DNA of 64,000 bases from an uncultured Candidatus Melainabacteria bacterium (lineage in GTDB: Bacteria > Cyanobacteriota > Vampirovibrionia > Gastranaerophilales > Gastranaerophilaceae), in NCBI GenBank assembly GCA_934691935.1, contig CAKUTH010000009.1, positions 1-64,000 on the forward strand, given 5' to 3'. The translations under genes and the position numbers were made by a program. Under the pieces are notes generated by a model. The model ran no database searches, had not been told where the DNA came from, and was given only the letters and a program-made list of their open reading frames with translations. This document shows, in pieces, positions 16,187 through 23,971 of this stretch; position 1 is the stretch's first letter; each line of letters opens with the position of its first letter.

Positions 16187-16202
16187 TCCTTTGGAGGTTC
16201 AA

Positions 16203-16925
16203 GTGCAAAATTTGATTAGTTCTAAAAATAAACAAGGTTTTACTCTTGCAGAAGTTATGATAACTCTTGGAATTATTGGTATTGTAGCTGCATTAACTTT
16301 ATCAACTCTTATAAAAAATACTCAGAATAGAGAACTGCAAGTTGGGCTAAAAAAAGCATATTCGACACTGAACCAGGCTCTTTTATTATATGAAAATGAA
16401 AATGGTTCCCCTTTTACCATTAATCGTGAAATAGGGGCAAAAAACACCGAATTATTAAAAAACGCATTAATAAAAAACATCATAATGGCGAAAGATTGTA
16501 ACAAAGCTTACGGTTCAGCTGAGAATAACGCCTGTATTCCACCAACAAAAAACGAAAATGCTATGGATACCAATTTATATAAAACATTTAATAAAGAAAC
16601 AAATTTAATTTCTTTTTACTCTGGGCAAGAACAATTTGTTATGAATGATAACATGCTCGTAATGCTTGGATATAGTTATGAAATAAATCCATACATTTTT
16701 ATTTATATTGATGTTAATGGCTTTAATAAAAAACCAAATCGTTTTGGGTTTGATTTATTTTTGTTTGAACTTAATACAAAAGGAAAATTATTGCCGGGCG
16801 GAGCAGAGGGAACTTTTTGGAAATGGTGTCAGTGTTGTTCTAAAAATAGTGATTACCCGATGAATGGTGCAACATGTACGGTTAAAGCATTAAGCGAAGA
16901 CGATTATTTTAAAAAATTACCGTGA
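16203..16925 (+). CDS. Type IV pilin-like protein (pseudopilin)
   Basis: A 240-residue protein with a short prepilin leader (MQNLISSKNKQG) ending in Gly, then FTLAEVMITLGIIGIVAA with Glu at +5, the class III cleavage and N-helix pattern. The C-terminal domain has paired Cys residues (DCNKAYG, NNACIPP, KWCQCCSKN, GATCTV). I start at GTG 16203 because GGAGG lies five bases upstream; an in-frame TTG at 16191 overlaps that site. It is divergent from the XRE regulator and followed by a strong terminator. Probably inner-membrane anchored before assembly. Confidence 0.87.
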   Translation: MQNLISSKNKQGFTLAEVMITLGIIGIVAALTLSTLIKNTQNRELQVGLKKAYSTLNQALLLYENENGSPFTINREIGAKNTELLKNALIKNIIMAKDCNKAYGSAENNACIPPTKNENAMDTNLYKTFNKETNLISFYSGQEQFVMNDNMLVMLGYSYEINPYIFIYIDVNGFNKKPNRFGFDLFLFELNTKGKLLPGGAEGTFWKWCQCCSKNSDYPMNGATCTVKALSEDDYFKKLP

Positions 16926-16967
16926 TGATTGGTTTAATAAAAACATCAGGATAAGTATTTCAGAATA

Positions 16968-17002
16968 AATATACTCCCTAAAATTATTTTAGGGAGTATA
17001 TT
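16968..17002. terminator. Long-stem terminator between convergent genes
   Basis: AATATACTCCCTAAAA and its complement ATTTTAGGGAGTATATT form a stem of about 16 bp with a minimal loop. It lies between the end of the pseudopilin gene and the end of the GH57 gene and probably stops transcription from both sides. Confidence 0.8.
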
Positions 17003-17027
17003 CAGAATTAGAGTCTTTAATGTATTT

Positions 17028-18746
17028 TTACTTGTATAATGGAGCTAATTTTTTTGATTGTTGCGGGATTACGCCTTCTTCGATTGACTGATAAACTCTG
17101 TAATCGATTACAGGGAAACAGTTGTCAATACTTTCGATTTCTTTTAGAGCGTTTTCATCAATGTTTCCGCTTTCAATCATGTCTGCGATTTTTTCAAATC
17201 TATCAACGTGTTCTCTAAATCTGTCAGTTGCATAATCTTTAGCCTGCCATGTTGTAATTAGGAACGGCCAGTCAGAACTTTGCAACAACAAGTTTTCTCT
17301 TGCCAATTGATTTAGAGCTCTGTGCAACACTTTATTTTCTGGAATTATTGAATATTTATCAGCAATTGCACTCATACGTTTTTCGCAAGCATGAATAATA
17401 GGCCACATCCATTCTGTCAAATTATTATTCCATACATAGAAGTGTCCACCTTGTCCCCAAGAGCTTTCAGGGATTTGGATAGCTTCTTTTGGCGGGTGCG
17501 AATGAACATATTCGCCTGCTGTCATTCTTTCAACTTCTGGAAGGTATGTGCTGAATTTTTTGATTACTTGTTTGATAAATTCAACACCTTCAAACCACCA
17601 GTGTCCGAACAATTCTGTATCAAATGACACCATTACAAGCCCTTCTTTACCAGTTGCTTTTTTGTAATCATTTAACATGTGATAAATTAATGTTGTGTAG
17701 TGGTCTGAATTTTCATTAACTTTATTCAAAGCTAAAACTGGGTCATAGAGCATTTTGTCACCCAAATCTGTTTTTGGTGATGTAATTCTCCAATAGTGCA
17801 TACCCGAGTTTGCATCTTTTCTGTGGAATTCTCTGAAAACGCCATCTCCAGGGTAACCGTCAGCAGCAGACCAAACTTGATAACCTGCTCTTTCGTTTCT
17901 TCCCATTACTGCAACCTGAGCATCTGGCAACCAATATGCTGAATAAGTATCGTAACCAGTAGCAGGTCTATCTGGTAGCGGAATATATTCAATATTACCG
18001 TAAACACCGATTACACGTCTGTTTCCGATAGAATTTCCACCTTCAATTACGTGTGATTCTGTAAAGAAGTATTCAATATCATTATTTTGAAGTGTTACTT
18101 CAATTGCAGGACGCCAATGCTTTTTGCCGTCTTTGCCAACATATTCATAACCTTGTCTGTAAGCACATTCAGGCAACCAGCAACCACATGCTTTTTTACC
18201 AAAAAGTCTTTTTGTAGTGTCAGAACCAACTTTGAACTGAGCATTAAGGTTTGCATCTGTAGCCAAAAGCGGTGAAAATCCGTGAGTAGCTCCTGATGTT
18301 GTAATTTCAATACATCCTAAATCTTGATATTTTTTAAATGCTGAAATCAAATCCATATTATATTTATTTACAAAGCAATCTTTAATGTTTGTAAACCAAT
18401 CAAAATAATATTTTGCAAGATATTTCAAATGTTGAGAATGAGGAACTTTTTTGTCAGGGTATCTGTCCAAGTCCTTTGAAACTTTTGCAATTCTTGAATC
18501 TAAATACTTAACAAATCCATGCTTTAAATGTTCATCATTAAGTTGTTCTGCCAATATTGGTGTAATCCCGACGGTCAACTTAGCTTTTATACCTTCGTCG
18601 TATAATTCAGAAATTGCATTTAGCAAAGGAATGTACGTTTCAGCCATACATTCATAAAGATTTTCTTCTCCGAAAGGCCACATACCAGCTTTTCTATAGT
18701 AAGGAAGATGGCTGTGTAACATAAATACGAATTGTCCTACTGACAT
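17028..18746 (-). CDS. GH57 1,4-alpha-glucan branching enzyme (DUF1957 type)
   Basis: This 572-residue protein belongs to glycoside hydrolase family 57 in the branching-enzyme group typified by archaeal TK1436 and its cyanobacterial relatives, which makes alpha-1,6 branches in glycogen. HSHLPY at 11-16 is conserved region 1, SGATHGFSPLL near 151 region 2, GCWLPECAYRQGY at 188-200 carries the nucleophile Glu193, and VSFDTELFGHWWFEG at 373-387 the acid/base Asp376. The C-terminal helical DUF1957 domain follows, with WGQGGHFYVW and WPFLITT. TATGGAGGCAAT precedes the ATG. It stands alone, ending at a shared terminator. Product length fits the family. Confidence 0.9.
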   Translation of the reverse strand: MSVGQFVFMLHSHLPYYRKAGMWPFGEENLYECMAETYIPLLNAISELYDEGIKAKLTVGITPILAEQLNDEHLKHGFVKYLDSRIAKVSKDLDRYPDKKVPHSQHLKYLAKYYFDWFTNIKDCFVNKYNMDLISAFKKYQDLGCIEITTSGATHGFSPLLATDANLNAQFKVGSDTTKRLFGKKACGCWLPECAYRQGYEYVGKDGKKHWRPAIEVTLQNNDIEYFFTESHVIEGGNSIGNRRVIGVYGNIEYIPLPDRPATGYDTYSAYWLPDAQVAVMGRNERAGYQVWSAADGYPGDGVFREFHRKDANSGMHYWRITSPKTDLGDKMLYDPVLALNKVNENSDHYTTLIYHMLNDYKKATGKEGLVMVSFDTELFGHWWFEGVEFIKQVIKKFSTYLPEVERMTAGEYVHSHPPKEAIQIPESSWGQGGHFYVWNNNLTEWMWPIIHACEKRMSAIADKYSIIPENKVLHRALNQLARENLLLQSSDWPFLITTWQAKDYATDRFREHVDRFEKIADMIESGNIDENALKEIESIDNCFPVIDYRVYQSIEEGVIPQQSKKLAPLYK

Positions 18747-19181
18747 ATTGCCTCCATATCTTATTTTAAACAGAATTATTATATAACTATAATTCTTTCT
18801 TATATATTATTTATACCACAACTTACCAAAAAATATAATTCTTAAGAACTAATTCTGGGGTGTAATTGTTACAAAAGTTAAAAAAGTTGAGTTCAAAATA
18901 AGGTAATAAGACGAAAAGTTCTTTGTGTAAGTGAGGAATAAGATACTAAGATACTAAGATACTAGGGCACTAAGGCACTAAGAAGTTTATGTAAGGAAGT
19001 AAGTCCGTAAGTAAGTTAGTAAGAATTGATTTCCTCCCCAATGGGGGGAGCTTTAAGCTCTAACGTAAGTAAGTTAGTAAGTTAGTAAGTAAGTAAGAAG
19101 TTACGTAATTTTTCCTTCGCCCCTGAAAAAGCATGTCATTGCGAGGACGAACGCAGTGAGGACGTCGCAATCGCAAAGTCG
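18747..19181. other. Repeat-rich intergenic region
   Basis: No gene is visible in this stretch of about 435 bases. It contains the upstream region of the GH57 gene, the second copy of the long dispersed repeat (18950-19026), a small hairpin CTCCCC AAT GGGGGGAG near 19032, then GTAAGTTAGTAAG-type tandem units (about 19065-19100) and the start of the GTCATTGCGAGG element. Confidence 0.7.
18950..19026 (+). repeat. Dispersed intergenic repeat, copy 2
   Basis: The units ACTAAGATACTAGGGCACTA, GTAAGGAAGTAAGTCCGTAA and GTAAGTTAGTAAG match 338-420 in order but in opposite orientation. GATACTAA is tandemly repeated three times at the left edge here, which suggests growth by slippage. The preceding AAGGTAATAAGACGA (18900-18914) resembles AAGGCGATAAGACGA at 134-148 near copy 1. 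Confidence 0.75.
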
Positions 19182-19232
19182 TTGAATATTAATGAGATTA
19201 CTACGCAATCTTCGATTGCTCGTAATGACAGG
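19132..19232. repeat. GTCATTGCGAGG-type dispersed element with inverted ends
   Basis: The left end reads GTCATTGCGAGGACGA and continues with GACGTCGCAATC; the right end reads CGCAATCTTCGATTGCTCGT then AATGACAGG, the complement of the left end. Elements with these ends, often with AGCGAAGC-like cores, are widespread intergenic repeats in many bacterial genomes. Here the right end runs into the coding frame of the decayed pseudopilin that follows. Confidence 0.75.
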
Positions 19233-19525
19233 TATCGTCACCCTGAACTCGCGGATTGCGAGCTGAGGGCGGAGCTTGACGGCAAACGAAAAATAGCCTT
19301 TACATTGGCAGAGATTCTCATCACCCTTGGCATTATTGGGGTTGTGGCGGCGTTGACGTTGCCGTCGGTGATTGAACGTCATCAGAAATTGGAAACAGTG
19401 ACAAAGCTAAAAAAAGGCTTATTCTACGCTTTCTCAAGCTATTGAACGTGCAAAAGTTGATAATGATGGACGGCTGGCAAATTAAAGACCATTATCCTTG
19501 GAGGTTTAAAAAGTTATCACAGTAA
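19182..19525 (+). pseudogene. Decayed type IV pilin-like gene fused to an intergenic repeat
   Basis: The frame starts inside the preceding repeat and reads SIARNDRYRHPELADCELRA before KIAFTLAEILITLGIIGVVA, a pseudopilin N-helix. After TVTKLKK an A-run of seven (about 19409-19415) has shifted frame, giving a stop at 19443. The other frame continues as expected for the family: KKAYSTLSQAIERAKVDNDG. A third frame then gives MDGWQIKDHYPW (to the TAA at 19523-19525), the usual pilin C-terminal tail, so most of the globular domain has been deleted. The gene is therefore frameshifted and internally deleted, and starts from repeat DNA. Confidence 0.85.
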
Positions 19526-19568
19526 TGTTTGCTTGATTTAGATTGCATACTATTAAACTATTATTTTT

Positions 19569-19597
19569 TTGCATTTTCTGAAAAAATATGCTATATT
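19569..19597 (+). promoter_or_regulatory. Extended -10 promoter of the VWA-FHA-TonB-like operon
   Basis: TTGCAT at 19569-19574 and TATATT at 19592-19597 are 17 bases apart, and TGC precedes the -10. The -10 ends six bases before the ATG at 19604, so transcription should begin at or next to the start codon and the mRNA would be leaderless; no ribosome binding site is visible. Confidence 0.75.
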
Positions 19598-19603
19598 GTT
19601 TTT

Positions 19604-20278
19604 ATGAAATTAAACAAGAAACTAGTTACATTAGGATTGGTAGTGCTGATTTTATCAGTTGCCATAAGGTTTATTTGGGCGGGGTTAAGACAGATAAAAG
19701 TCGATGATTTTCACCCGTCAGCTGTAATTTTTGTTATTGACAGCTCTGCTTCTAATCAAAAACGTTTGCCAGAGCAAAAAAAGACTTTGCGCCAAATCTG
19801 CAATTTACTTGACCCAGAAGATCAGATTAAGATTTTAAGAGTGTCAGAAGATGCATATCTGATTTATGAGGGTTCTCCTATGAATGGCAGTAGCATTACA
19901 AAATCAATGGATGCTTTCACAAAATTTAGTGCAAAGGATTACGGAACTGCTTATGGTGTAGGCTTAAAAAAAGCATTTTCGCACGCTCTTACAATGAAAA
20001 AGGATGGTTATGTGCCAGCAATCGTTGTAATTGGTGATTTGGAAAATGAAGGAGCTATTGAAAAACAGATTAATTGGGACACTTTGCCTGAAAATGTTCG
20101 GAATGTAAAAAAATATGCTCCAGATATTTCTATGATGTTTTTGGATGCACATCCTGCAAAGCTCGATTTGGTAAAGGAAAAATTAACTCCAGTTCTTGGT
20201 GAGGCGCATTTGATTGTTTCTCCAGAACAAAATATTGATAAATCAATCAGAAGATTTCTTCACGCGATAGGAAGGTAG
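19604..20278 (+). CDS. Membrane-anchored von Willebrand factor A domain protein
   Basis: A 224-residue protein with one N-terminal membrane helix (residues 6-27), then a VWA fold facing the periplasm. The metal-ion-dependent adhesion site is intact: FVIDSSASN gives Asp46, Ser48 and Ser50 (DxSxS), GTAYG gives Thr115, and VIGDLENEG gives Asp145. VWA domains bind partner proteins through a coordinated Mg ion. It is the first gene of a five-gene operon and the start at 19604 is favoured because the extended promoter ends just before it. The partner may be the FHA/multi-TM or TonB-like product. Function not assigned. Confidence 0.8.
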   Translation: MKLNKKLVTLGLVVLILSVAIRFIWAGLRQIKVDDFHPSAVIFVIDSSASNQKRLPEQKKTLRQICNLLDPEDQIKILRVSEDAYLIYEGSPMNGSSITKSMDAFTKFSAKDYGTAYGVGLKKAFSHALTMKKDGYVPAIVVIGDLENEGAIEKQINWDTLPENVRNVKKYAPDISMMFLDAHPAKLDLVKEKLTPVLGEAHLIVSPEQNIDKSIRRFLHAIGR

Positions 20279-20284
20279 TATAAA

Positions 20285-21901
20285 ATGACTGTAATTATTT
20301 CAACATTGTCTGGTGAAAAAACTTTTAACAAGGATGTTATAAACATTGGTACTAACCCAAACTGTGATGTAGTGCTCAATTTGGGCTATGATGTTTTGTT
20401 AACATTGCAGTATGCAAACGGTAAATGCACTGTGATGAATAATTTTCAAAGCGACAAAGTTCTCTTTAGAGGGCAACCGATTAAAAAAGTTGAGGTAACT
20501 AATGTTTGCAAATTGATGTTTGCGGATAGCGATGAATATGTTAGCGTAAAAGTTGTTGCATCAGAACCGTCAACTCCTGTAAATTCAGTCAAAACAGTTA
20601 CTTCTATCAGTAATGAAGATTTGACAGAAGAAGATATTAAAGGTTTGTATGGCAAGGATGTAAACGCTATTACAAAAGTTAAATTGGAAAAGCAAAAAGA
20701 AGATTTGGAAAGTACGCGTGTTGCGATTACAAAACAGGTTGCTTTCCATATAAATGATTTGAAACAAAAACTTTCTATAAACTCAAAAACAAGCATTTTC
20801 TTGCATATTGCAATGTTTTTCAGTTCAATGGTTTGTGCATTTGGAGTTTCCAACTACCTTATGGGGTTAGAAATCAAAGAATCTGCAAACTTTTTGCACA
20901 TGCCAACCAATATTAAAGTTTGGGGCATTTATACAGTATTGATTTACGGAATTTGTTTGCTTTTAAAGCAAGGAATTTATTTATACTTGCAAAGCAACGT
21001 ACAAAAGGACATGTCTAAATCTGCAAAACTCGGACAAGGGTTTATGCTGATTTTCTCGTTGATTTTTGTGCTAGGCATTTATGTTGTAAATCTTGTTTAT
21101 TACATGAATTTGAATGATTTCATGACGTTTGCCATTTTTATATCATTCTTTTTCTCAGGCATAATGGCGGTTTTGGCTATAGCTTGCGGTTATTTCAAGT
21201 GCAATACTTCTGAATGGACAATTTTGCTTGACAAATACGAATATAGAGAAGATTTTGAAGCTGTTATAAAATCATACAGACAATGGATTGAAAGATATAT
21301 CAACAGTTTAAGCAATTCAAAAATTCAATATATAAAAGATAAAATGTTTAACCTTCAACTAAAATCAGTTGGTGAAATAATTGTTGGGCTTTTAACTGCT
21401 CCATTTTTGGCTTATGGTGTTTCAAACACGTTGGCTATGTGTTTCCCAGAAGCGGCGGGATGGGTCAGAATTTCAGGTTTGAGAATAAGCCCAGTATTTC
21501 TAACTTTGGCAACATTTATGATTATTTTCGCATTTTTCTCATTTGTTAATGCGTTTTTATGTACAAAGAAAATCCAAGGTTCTCAGGTTATTAAACAGGA
21601 TGGATTTTCTGATTACCAGCACCATGGTGTTACTATATACGGACTTGAAGGTGTAAGACGTTTGGAAAGCGAAAAAAGACGTTCAATGACTATCGCTTGT
21701 GCAATCATATTTATAGAATTTGCAATGAACATATCATACTTTATGACTGAAATTGGTGGCGATATGCAAGGAATATTCTTAAGTTTTGTTGCCGCACTTG
21801 TTCCGACAGCATTATTGATTGCAGAAACTTTAATGCTTAGTCAAACAAAATTTGATGTATATGCTTGCGACGAGTTGTTAGCAAAAGTAGATAAAGATTA
21901 A
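20285..21901 (+). CDS. FHA-like domain fused to a polytopic membrane domain
   Basis: A 538-residue protein I cannot match to a named family. Residues 1-90 look like a forkhead-associated beta-sandwich (VINIGTNPNCDVVLN near 17-31, then LTLQYANGKCTVMNN and KLMFADSDEYVSV), a fold that often reads phosphothreonine, although the usual Arg and SxxH of the binding site are not evident. Residues 115-165 are polar and helical. From about 168 there are roughly eight transmembrane segments (172-194, 212-233, 249-272, 277-300, 362-385, 402-426, 466-488, 496-520), with a charged cytoplasmic loop near 305-360. Six bases separate it from the VWA gene. Confidence 0.7.
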   Translation: MTVIISTLSGEKTFNKDVINIGTNPNCDVVLNLGYDVLLTLQYANGKCTVMNNFQSDKVLFRGQPIKKVEVTNVCKLMFADSDEYVSVKVVASEPSTPVNSVKTVTSISNEDLTEEDIKGLYGKDVNAITKVKLEKQKEDLESTRVAITKQVAFHINDLKQKLSINSKTSIFLHIAMFFSSMVCAFGVSNYLMGLEIKESANFLHMPTNIKVWGIYTVLIYGICLLLKQGIYLYLQSNVQKDMSKSAKLGQGFMLIFSLIFVLGIYVVNLVYYMNLNDFMTFAIFISFFFSGIMAVLAIACGYFKCNTSEWTILLDKYEYREDFEAVIKSYRQWIERYINSLSNSKIQYIKDKMFNLQLKSVGEIIVGLLTAPFLAYGVSNTLAMCFPEAAGWVRISGLRISPVFLTLATFMIIFAFFSFVNAFLCTKKIQGSQVIKQDGFSDYQHHGVTIYGLEGVRRLESEKRRSMTIACAIIFIEFAMNISYFMTEIGGDMQGIFLSFVAALVPTALLIAETLMLSQTKFDVYACDELLAKVDKD

Positions 21902-21903
21902 TT

Positions 21904-22797
21904 ATGGATTTTTTAAAAGTATCGGTAGTAGTTTTATTTATTGTCTTGACCATTATAACTATAAGAATTCATCCAGAAATTCATCAGCCAATGGTCATAG
22001 AGGATGCTGATTTCAAATTGGTTCGAGTTAGTGATACAATCACTTCTCAAACTACTCCTATCACTACAGTAAGACCGACGGTTACTCAACAAACAGTGAC
22101 TGTAGAACCTCAACAAACAAAACAAGTGCAACAATCTGTTAATATAGCAACGCCAAAAGCGACAGAAACTCCAAAATATGTTCAGGTGGAAACTCCTCAA
22201 CAGACCAGACCTGTAAAAATTAAATTGCCGAAAAAAGATACCCAAGCTCAAACTGTGGTACAAGCACCTTCGCAAAACGAGCTTTTGCAAAGATTATTGA
22301 ATACTGACATTGAGGACACAAAAGCGTTAGAAGAAAACAGTCGTAAACTTGCTCAATCAATGCAAAAAAATAATCGAGCTCCTCAACAAACTTACAAACA
22401 ACCACAGCAAACTTCCACTCACAAAAATCCTTATATGACAGAGCAGGAAGAAATTATTGCTTGGAACAGATGGCACAGTAATATTCACAATCAGGTTATG
22501 AAGGATTCAAATGCGGGTGTTGCACCTTATGGAACGGTTTTTTCTTTTTCATTTTTAGTTGATAAGTATGGAAATGTTTCTAACGTGAAAGTTTCTTGCT
22601 CAAACAATTATTGTATGGATATTGCAAGGGATAATCTCAAACCTGCAATTATGCATTTGCAACGTAAGCCTATTCTGAATTTTCCACGCGGTACGCAAAG
22701 AACAAGTACGGTTGTTTCGGGGTCTTTCTTGATTGGCTCTGAGGACAGATTCTCAACTCCAAGCAACTTCTCGGATTATGAAAGGGTGGTGCATTAA
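21904..22797 (+). CDS. TonB-like protein with Gln/Thr-rich linker
   Basis: A 297-residue protein with the layout of TonB: an N-terminal signal anchor (residues 4-20), a long low-complexity linker (about 45-165, rich in Gln, Thr, Pro and Val), and a C-terminal globular domain from about 185. FSFLVDKYGNVSNVKVSC and the following Cys-containing loop resemble the TonB C-terminal fold, which reaches across the periplasm to outer-membrane partners. No ExbB/ExbD genes are present in the window. It starts two bases after the FHA-like gene and its TAATG stop overlaps the next start. TonB-like is a call from architecture, not close sequence identity. Confidence 0.65.
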   Translation: MDFLKVSVVVLFIVLTIITIRIHPEIHQPMVIEDADFKLVRVSDTITSQTTPITTVRPTVTQQTVTVEPQQTKQVQQSVNIATPKATETPKYVQVETPQQTRPVKIKLPKKDTQAQTVVQAPSQNELLQRLLNTDIEDTKALEENSRKLAQSMQKNNRAPQQTYKQPQQTSTHKNPYMTEQEEIIAWNRWHSNIHNQVMKDSNAGVAPYGTVFSFSFLVDKYGNVSNVKVSCSNNYCMDIARDNLKPAIMHLQRKPILNFPRGTQRTSTVVSGSFLIGSEDRFSTPSNFSDYERVVH

Positions 22798-22931
22798 TGA
22801 ACAAAATAGTAACAATATCTTTAATTTTGGTAGCATTGTTGGTATGCGCAACTATTGGGACAATCGCCCTAAAACCACAAATGCACAAATCTGTATCACT
22901 TGAACAAATAATTTTCAAAAGGGCAAAATAA
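22797..22931 (+). CDS. Small single-pass membrane protein of the VWA-FHA operon
   Basis: A 44-residue frame: MNKIVTISLILVALLVCATI is one membrane helix or signal anchor, then a short basic tail (KPQMHKSVSLEQIIFKRAK). Its ATG overlaps the previous TAA in TAATG, and its own TAA overlaps the next ATG in the same way. This chain of overlaps is the main evidence that so short a frame is a real gene. Function unknown; probably an accessory subunit. Confidence 0.65.
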   Translation: MNKIVTISLILVALLVCATIGTIALKPQMHKSVSLEQIIFKRAK

Positions 22932-23098
22932 TGGCTGTTTTAAAATACATATTAATTACGATTTTCGCACTTTTAGAAGTTGCGTTTTTTGCAAAATTTC
23001 TAAAGGCGCACAAAGATTTTGAGCTTATACGAGAAGTTGCAATTATCGTTATAATGCTAATTGTTGCGCTTGTAATTTTTTTGATTACAAAAATATAA
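22931..23098 (+). CDS. Small two-helix membrane protein of the VWA-FHA operon
   Basis: A 55-residue frame with two hydrophobic segments (VLKYILITIFALLEVAFFA and AIIVIMLIVALVIFLI) joined by a short charged loop (KAHKDFELIRE), so a membrane hairpin. The start overlaps the preceding stop by one base. It is the last gene of the operon; the convergent HicB-like gene ends six bases later, and no terminator hairpin is seen. Function unknown. Confidence 0.65.
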   Translation: MAVLKYILITIFALLEVAFFAKFLKAHKDFELIREVAIIVIMLIVALVIFLITKI

Positions 23099-23103
23099 AA
23101 ATA

Positions 23104-23367
23104 TTATGGGCAAAGGCTTTCCCAATCTGGTTCATCGTCGTCTTCCCCAGGTTCTGTAATATGTTCGCCACTTTCAAGCATTACTTGCAAAGTCCATTTT
23201 AACTGCTCTTTGTAACTTGCGCGAGCCTTCTCTTGTGTTTTTGCGCAAAATAAAAAACTTGGGATTTCTTTGATTTCTATAAAGTGGTATGGGTTGCCGT
23301 CAAAGTCCTTGTCAATTCCCTCTATCAAGGTCCAATCAAGGTTTAAATAGTATTCTAAATCTTTCAT
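23104..23367 (-). CDS. HicB-like protein without a HicA partner
   Basis: An 87-residue protein resembling the partial RNase H fold of HicB antitoxins: YYLNLDWTLIEGIDKDFDG, then HFIEIKEIPSFLFCAKTQEKA and a helix KEQLKWTLQVMLESGEHITEPGE, ending in an acidic tail. Classic HicB pairs with a HicA toxin and carries a C-terminal DNA-binding helix; neither HicA nor that helix is present here. It is the last gene of the rbfA-truB operon, starting one base after the GerMN gene, so an antitoxin role is doubtful. Confidence 0.75.
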   Translation of the reverse strand: MKDLEYYLNLDWTLIEGIDKDFDGNPYHFIEIKEIPSFLFCAKTQEKARASYKEQLKWTLQVMLESGEHITEPGEDDDEPDWESLCP

Positions 23368-23967
23368 TTATCCTTCCAGAGAATTCTCATTTAACGGTTG
23401 TGTAATCATAATACCTTCACCGCCGATAACTTCAGCCTTGTTGCCGTCAATGTATAGGTAAACGGGTTTTGTGGTGTTACGTTTTGCAGTTTTGATAATT
23501 TGGTATAATCTTTTGTAAATACTTTCTGTTCCGCCACCTTGCTCAAAGGTTGAATTCAAGTTAATAATTACTTTGTCAGCACTTTCATTGATTGAAATTA
23601 TTTTAGTGCCTGCAGGAATTTCAGTATAAACGCCTTTAGCTTTTTCATTTTGTTTAGGGCCAGAAATCAATGATTGCATAGCAAATTTGATTTTTGAGCC
23701 ATCTACAGCTTTGTCATATTCTCTATTGACAGCTTTATAAACTTCTTCATTACCGTTTTGTCCGATAAAATATACGTTTACATAAACTTTTTCGACAGGT
23801 TTTTCAACTTCTTTTGGAGTTTCTTGCTGAGTTTCTTCTGGTTTTGGAAGTAATGGTCCAGACAAATCATCATCGCTGTGGTAGAACATTCTTAACGCTA
23901 AAAATGCGCATATAGCAACCATTATTACCGCAGTTACACCCAAAAATACTCTTTCGTTTTTACGCAT
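23368..23967 (-). CDS. GerMN-domain membrane-anchored protein
   Basis: A 199-residue protein: one membrane helix (9-30), a Pro/Glu/Lys-rich linker (38-62), and a GerMN domain (about 64-190) with VNVYFIGQNGNEEVYKAVNR, IKFAMQSLISGPKQNEKAKG and AEVIGGEG. GerMN domains occur in exported or lipid-anchored proteins such as spore germination GerM and are thought to bind other envelope components. Here it lies four bases after the DUF2993 gene and directly before the HicB-like gene. No sporulation genes are visible, so a sporulation role is not implied. Confidence 0.82.
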   Translation of the reverse strand: MRKNERVFLGVTAVIMVAICAFLALRMFYHSDDDLSGPLLPKPEETQQETPKEVEKPVEKVYVNVYFIGQNGNEEVYKAVNREYDKAVDGSKIKFAMQSLISGPKQNEKAKGVYTEIPAGTKIISINESADKVIINLNSTFEQGGGTESIYKRLYQIIKTAKRNTTKPVYLYIDGNKAEVIGGEGIMITQPLNENSLEG

Positions 23968-23971
23968 AATT

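Noticed and set aside
23104..23367. Complete HicAB toxin-antitoxin module
   Set aside because: Only a HicB-like protein is present; no HicA-like dsRBD frame lies on either side.
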